Made by a program: the position numbers and the translations under genes. A DNA stretch of 64,000 nt, from contig QAYY01000001.1 in NCBI GenBank assembly GCA_003054665.1, forward strand, positions 1,105,501-1,169,500, written 5' to 3'. Position 1 is the first letter of the stretch, and every line of letters starts with the position of its first letter. The notes under the pieces are model-generated. The model had not been told where the DNA came from and ran no database searches. It saw only the letters and a program-made list of their open reading frames with translations. The stretch is from Opitutaceae bacterium EW11. GTDB taxonomy: Bacteria; Verrucomicrobiota; Verrucomicrobiia; Opitutales; Opitutaceae. Of this stretch, positions 61,531 to 64,000 are shown piece by piece.

Positions 61531-63942
61531 ATGAACGACGTTCGTATTGCCCTCCGGCACCTGTTCAAGGCGCCGGCCTTCACTTGTCTCGCCCTCCTGA
61601 CCCTCGCCCTCGGCATCGGCGTCAACACGTCGATGTTCAGCGTGGTGAAAGGCCTTCTGCTCAACCGCGGCCCGTTTCCCGAAGCGGAAAGGCTCGTCGA
61701 GGTGATCGGCCTTACGCCGCGCGGCGAGATGCGCGAATTCTCCCCGATCGAGCTTCGCGAAATCCGAGAGCAAACGACCACGTTCGGTTCGCTGACGACG
61801 CTGCAGGTGACGCCCTTCACGCTCAGCGAACCGGGGAAACTTGCTCAGCATGTCACGGGCTGCCTGGTGTCGGAGGACTTCTTCACCACGTTCGGCGTTC
61901 AGCCGGCTCTGGGTCGGCCGTTCCTGCCGGAGGAACACCAGCCAGGACGAAACCAAGTCGTCATCCTGAGCTATTCCTGGTGGGTGAGCCGGTTTGGTGC
62001 CGATCCGCACGTGATCGGGCAGACCCTTCGGGTCGACGGCGATACGTTGACCATCGTCGGCGTGATGCCGGCGGCCTTCGACTACCCGATGATGTGGCCC
62101 GACACGCATATGTGGCGGCCTCTGAACTTCACGCGCGAACAGCTCGAGTGGCGCGACTACCGCGCCTTCAGGCTTTTTGGCCGCCTCGCTCCGGGACAGT
62201 CGCCCGAGGCGCCGTCCGCACAGATGGCGCCGCTCGCGCAACGCCAGGCCGCGGAACATCCCGAGAGTTACGCGGGCCTTCGCTATCGGATGGTGCCGTT
62301 GCGCGAGGCGCTGGTGGATTCGTTGGGGCGGCGCGTCTCCTGGATGCTGCTCGGCCTCTCCGGTTTCGTGCTCCTGATCGCCTGCGCCAACCTCGCCAAC
62401 CTCCAACTCGCCCGGGCGGTGACGAGGGCGCGCGAGTTCGCCGTGCGAAGCGCTCTCGGCGCGTCGCGCTGGATTCTCATCAAGCAGCAGTTGACCGAAT
62501 CCGTCGTCCTTTCCGTTGCCGGCGGCGCGCTCGGCCTCGGCGTGGCGGCCCTGACCAACCGCGTGATCGAGCGCAACTACCTCGTGGGCGGACGGAGCAC
62601 TGTGATCGCCATCGATCCGCCGGTCCTTCTCGTCACACTGCTGGTCTCGGTGGCCACCGGCGTGCTGTTCGGCCTCGTTCCCGCGCTGATCGGATCGCGC
62701 ACCAACATGCTTCAGGCGCTGAAACAGCAGACGCGCGGCTCGACCTCCGGCCGTGGCCACCATCGCCTGCGCCAGGCGCTCGTGATCGGAGAGGTCGCGC
62801 TGGCGCTCGTCTTGCTCGGTGGAGCGGCACAGCTGCACCGGAGTTTCGTGCGTTTTCTCCAGCGCGACAGCGGCTGGGATTCCGCCCGGGTCACCGTCGC
62901 TTCGCTGCCGGTCCCCGAAGCCCGCGTGCCGACCTACGAGGCTCGCTTGGAGTTTTTCCGCAAACTCGAGGCGCGGATGGACCAGCTTCCGGGCGTCGAA
63001 CACGCCGCGCTCGCTACCTCGCTTCCCATCCTCGGCTACAGCGGGGCGAGGGTTGTGCTCCGCGACGATCAAACGCCGGCCGACGCCGCGCGGTTGTCGA
63101 GCGCGTTCCACGTGATGGTGACGTCGAACTATTTCGCGACGTTGGGCATCCCTCTCCTGCGCGGCACGCTTTTCGCCCCGGACATCAAGCAGGACAGCCC
63201 GCAGGTGGTGATCGTCAACGAATCGCTCGCCAAACAACTGTGGCCCGGCGAAGACCCGATCGGAAAACGCCTCGGCAGCATGGACAGCGGCCAGGCCTAC
63301 TGGGCGCAGGTGATCGGCGTGGTGAAGGACGTGCAGCCGGCGGCGGCGCTGGACCACCCGAGCACGCGCTTCGTCGTGTACAAACCGCTCGTCCAGGAGG
63401 CCTGGAGCTACGTTCAAATGGTCGTGCGGAGCCCGGTTCCCGCCGGTCAGGGCGAGGCATTGCGCCGCGCCGTCGCCGAGGTGGATCCGGAACTCCCGGC
63501 CGATCTGATGGGAACGGTCAGCCAGATCGCCGCCTACGATCAGCGCAACCTCCGCCTCGCGGCGAAGATTCTCAACGGTTTCGCCGGTCTCGGCCTCGCC
63601 CTCGCGGCGGTGGGCATCTTCGGCGTCATCTCCAACGTCGTCGCCCAGCGCTCCGCCGAATTCGGCATCCGCCTAGCACTCGGCGCGGAGCCGCGCGGCG
63701 TATTGATGTTGGTCCTACGGCATGGCCTGAACCTCTTTGCCGGCGGTCTGGCGCTCGGCCTGCTAGGCGCCTACGCGCTGAGCCGGTTTCTCGCATCGAT
63801 CATGCCGCGCCTCGCCGAAGCCAGTCCGCTTCCGCTGCTCGCGGTGGCGTTTGTTCTGTTCCTGGTCGCACTCACCGCCTGTTACCTCCCCGCCCGCCGG
63901 GCCACCCGGGTCAATCCGGTCGACGCCCTGCGCACGGAGTAG
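61531..63942 (+). CDS. Orphan ABC transporter permease, ADOP/MacB family (second copy)
   Basis: An 803-residue permease with the same plan as the gene at 28450: first helix FTCLALLTLALGIGVNTSMF, MacB core domain, three helices from about 275 (FVLLIACANLANLQLARAVTRAREFAVRSALGA), a second core domain and the last FtsX block (IFGVISNVVAQRSAEFGIRLALGAE), ending in NPVDALRTE. No ATPase or PadR gene is adjacent within the window. Substrate is unknown. The ATG at 61531 gives MNDVRIALRHLFKAPAF, matching the paralogue's MNDLRFAVRQLLKSPGF. Confidence 0.93.
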   Translation: MNDVRIALRHLFKAPAFTCLALLTLALGIGVNTSMFSVVKGLLLNRGPFPEAERLVEVIGLTPRGEMREFSPIELREIREQTTTFGSLTTLQVTPFTLSEPGKLAQHVTGCLVSEDFFTTFGVQPALGRPFLPEEHQPGRNQVVILSYSWWVSRFGADPHVIGQTLRVDGDTLTIVGVMPAAFDYPMMWPDTHMWRPLNFTREQLEWRDYRAFRLFGRLAPGQSPEAPSAQMAPLAQRQAAEHPESYAGLRYRMVPLREALVDSLGRRVSWMLLGLSGFVLLIACANLANLQLARAVTRAREFAVRSALGASRWILIKQQLTESVVLSVAGGALGLGVAALTNRVIERNYLVGGRSTVIAIDPPVLLVTLLVSVATGVLFGLVPALIGSRTNMLQALKQQTRGSTSGRGHHRLRQALVIGEVALALVLLGGAAQLHRSFVRFLQRDSGWDSARVTVASLPVPEARVPTYEARLEFFRKLEARMDQLPGVEHAALATSLPILGYSGARVVLRDDQTPADAARLSSAFHVMVTSNYFATLGIPLLRGTLFAPDIKQDSPQVVIVNESLAKQLWPGEDPIGKRLGSMDSGQAYWAQVIGVVKDVQPAAALDHPSTRFVVYKPLVQEAWSYVQMVVRSPVPAGQGEALRRAVAEVDPELPADLMGTVSQIAAYDQRNLRLAAKILNGFAGLGLALAAVGIFGVISNVVAQRSAEFGIRLALGAEPRGVLMLVLRHGLNLFAGGLALGLLGAYALSRFLASIMPRLAEASPLPLLAVAFVLFLVALTACYLPARRATRVNPVDALRTE

Positions 63943-64000
63943 CAGCACCGGGAGGGCGCGCGGCTCAGAAACCTCGCAACGAAGAGCCGCAGCCCGTCCG

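Noticed and set aside
1-64000. CRISPR array, prophage, insertion sequence, rRNA or tRNA genes
   Set aside because: No regular direct-repeat array, transposase, integrase, phage structural gene or tRNA cloverleaf was recognised.

Overview
The window is a high-GC chromosomal segment with about 47 protein genes on both strands, no rRNA or tRNA that I can recognise, no CRISPR array and no insertion sequence. The gene content points to Verrucomicrobiota, most likely an Opitutaceae-type bacterium. This is an inference from several things together: a 1150-residue TonB-dependent receptor with the VLSPFEV stretch before its plug and no SusD partner, a PEP-CTERM exported protein, DUF1080 and GH127 plant-polysaccharide enzymes, TPR-tailed PMT-like membrane proteins, and two orphan ADOP/MacB-type permeases. 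Many genes lack an obvious Shine-Dalgarno sequence; a minority have one (49100, 25841, 55316, 9583, 60558).

Layout. 1-2.3 kb: the end of a flagellar filament cluster, flgL (cut by the window edge), fliW, csrA and flagellin, with csrA and flagellin overlapping by 4 nt. 2.4-8.7 kb: a small lipoprotein, a proline-rich single-pass membrane protein, then MarC, DusB, a MalY/PatB aminotransferase and an OpgC-like membrane protein on the minus strand. 9.1-14.5 kb: two tandem small heat-shock proteins, a DCC-family thiol protein, an MscS channel, an RRM RNA-binding protein, a repeat-rich 757-nt intergenic region and a NERD-domain membrane protein. 14.5-25.3 kb: a polysaccharide-linked region with a PL10 pectate lyase, a TPR/PMT-like protein, a TonB receptor, a Tat-exported Gfo/Idh oxidoreductase and a divergent secreted glycosidase-like protein. 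25.4-34.8 kb: a hypothetical protein, Tat-exported metallo-beta-lactamase-fold protein, OsmC, the first orphan permease, a cysteine-rich exported protein, an AsmA/DUF748-like protein, an unknown 330-residue protein and an aldo/keto reductase. 35-45 kb: a divergent GH127/DUF1080 pair, a divergent NYN-domain/basic-protein pair, an MBL hydrolase, an orphan mobile mystery protein A-like regulator, a PEP-CTERM protein and an 878-residue glycoside hydrolase. 45-53 kb: a four-helix-bundle-suffix protein, a second TPR/PMT-like paralogue built on 35-residue repeats, an ACT protein, the Memo and radical SAM parts of the AmmeMemoRadiSam system, and an M13 metallopeptidase. 53.5-64 kb: a sugar-porter MFS protein, a 1386-residue GAF/PAS histidine kinase, DUF72, a PRC-barrel/DUF2382 stress protein and a second orphan permease.

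Together this suggests a motile, plant-polysaccharide-degrading heterotroph. Pectin and arabinan products would be released by PL10 and GH127, taken up through the TonB receptor and possibly the MFS porter, and processed by exported oxidoreductase and DUF1080-type enzymes. I see no large defence island or prophage. The most unusual observations are the 35-residue TPR array, the two-component AmmeMemoRadiSam pair lacking AMMECR1, the orphan MobMystA-like regulator with paired palindromes around its start codon, the csrA-flagellin junction, and a structured intergenic region at 12.6-13.3 kb.
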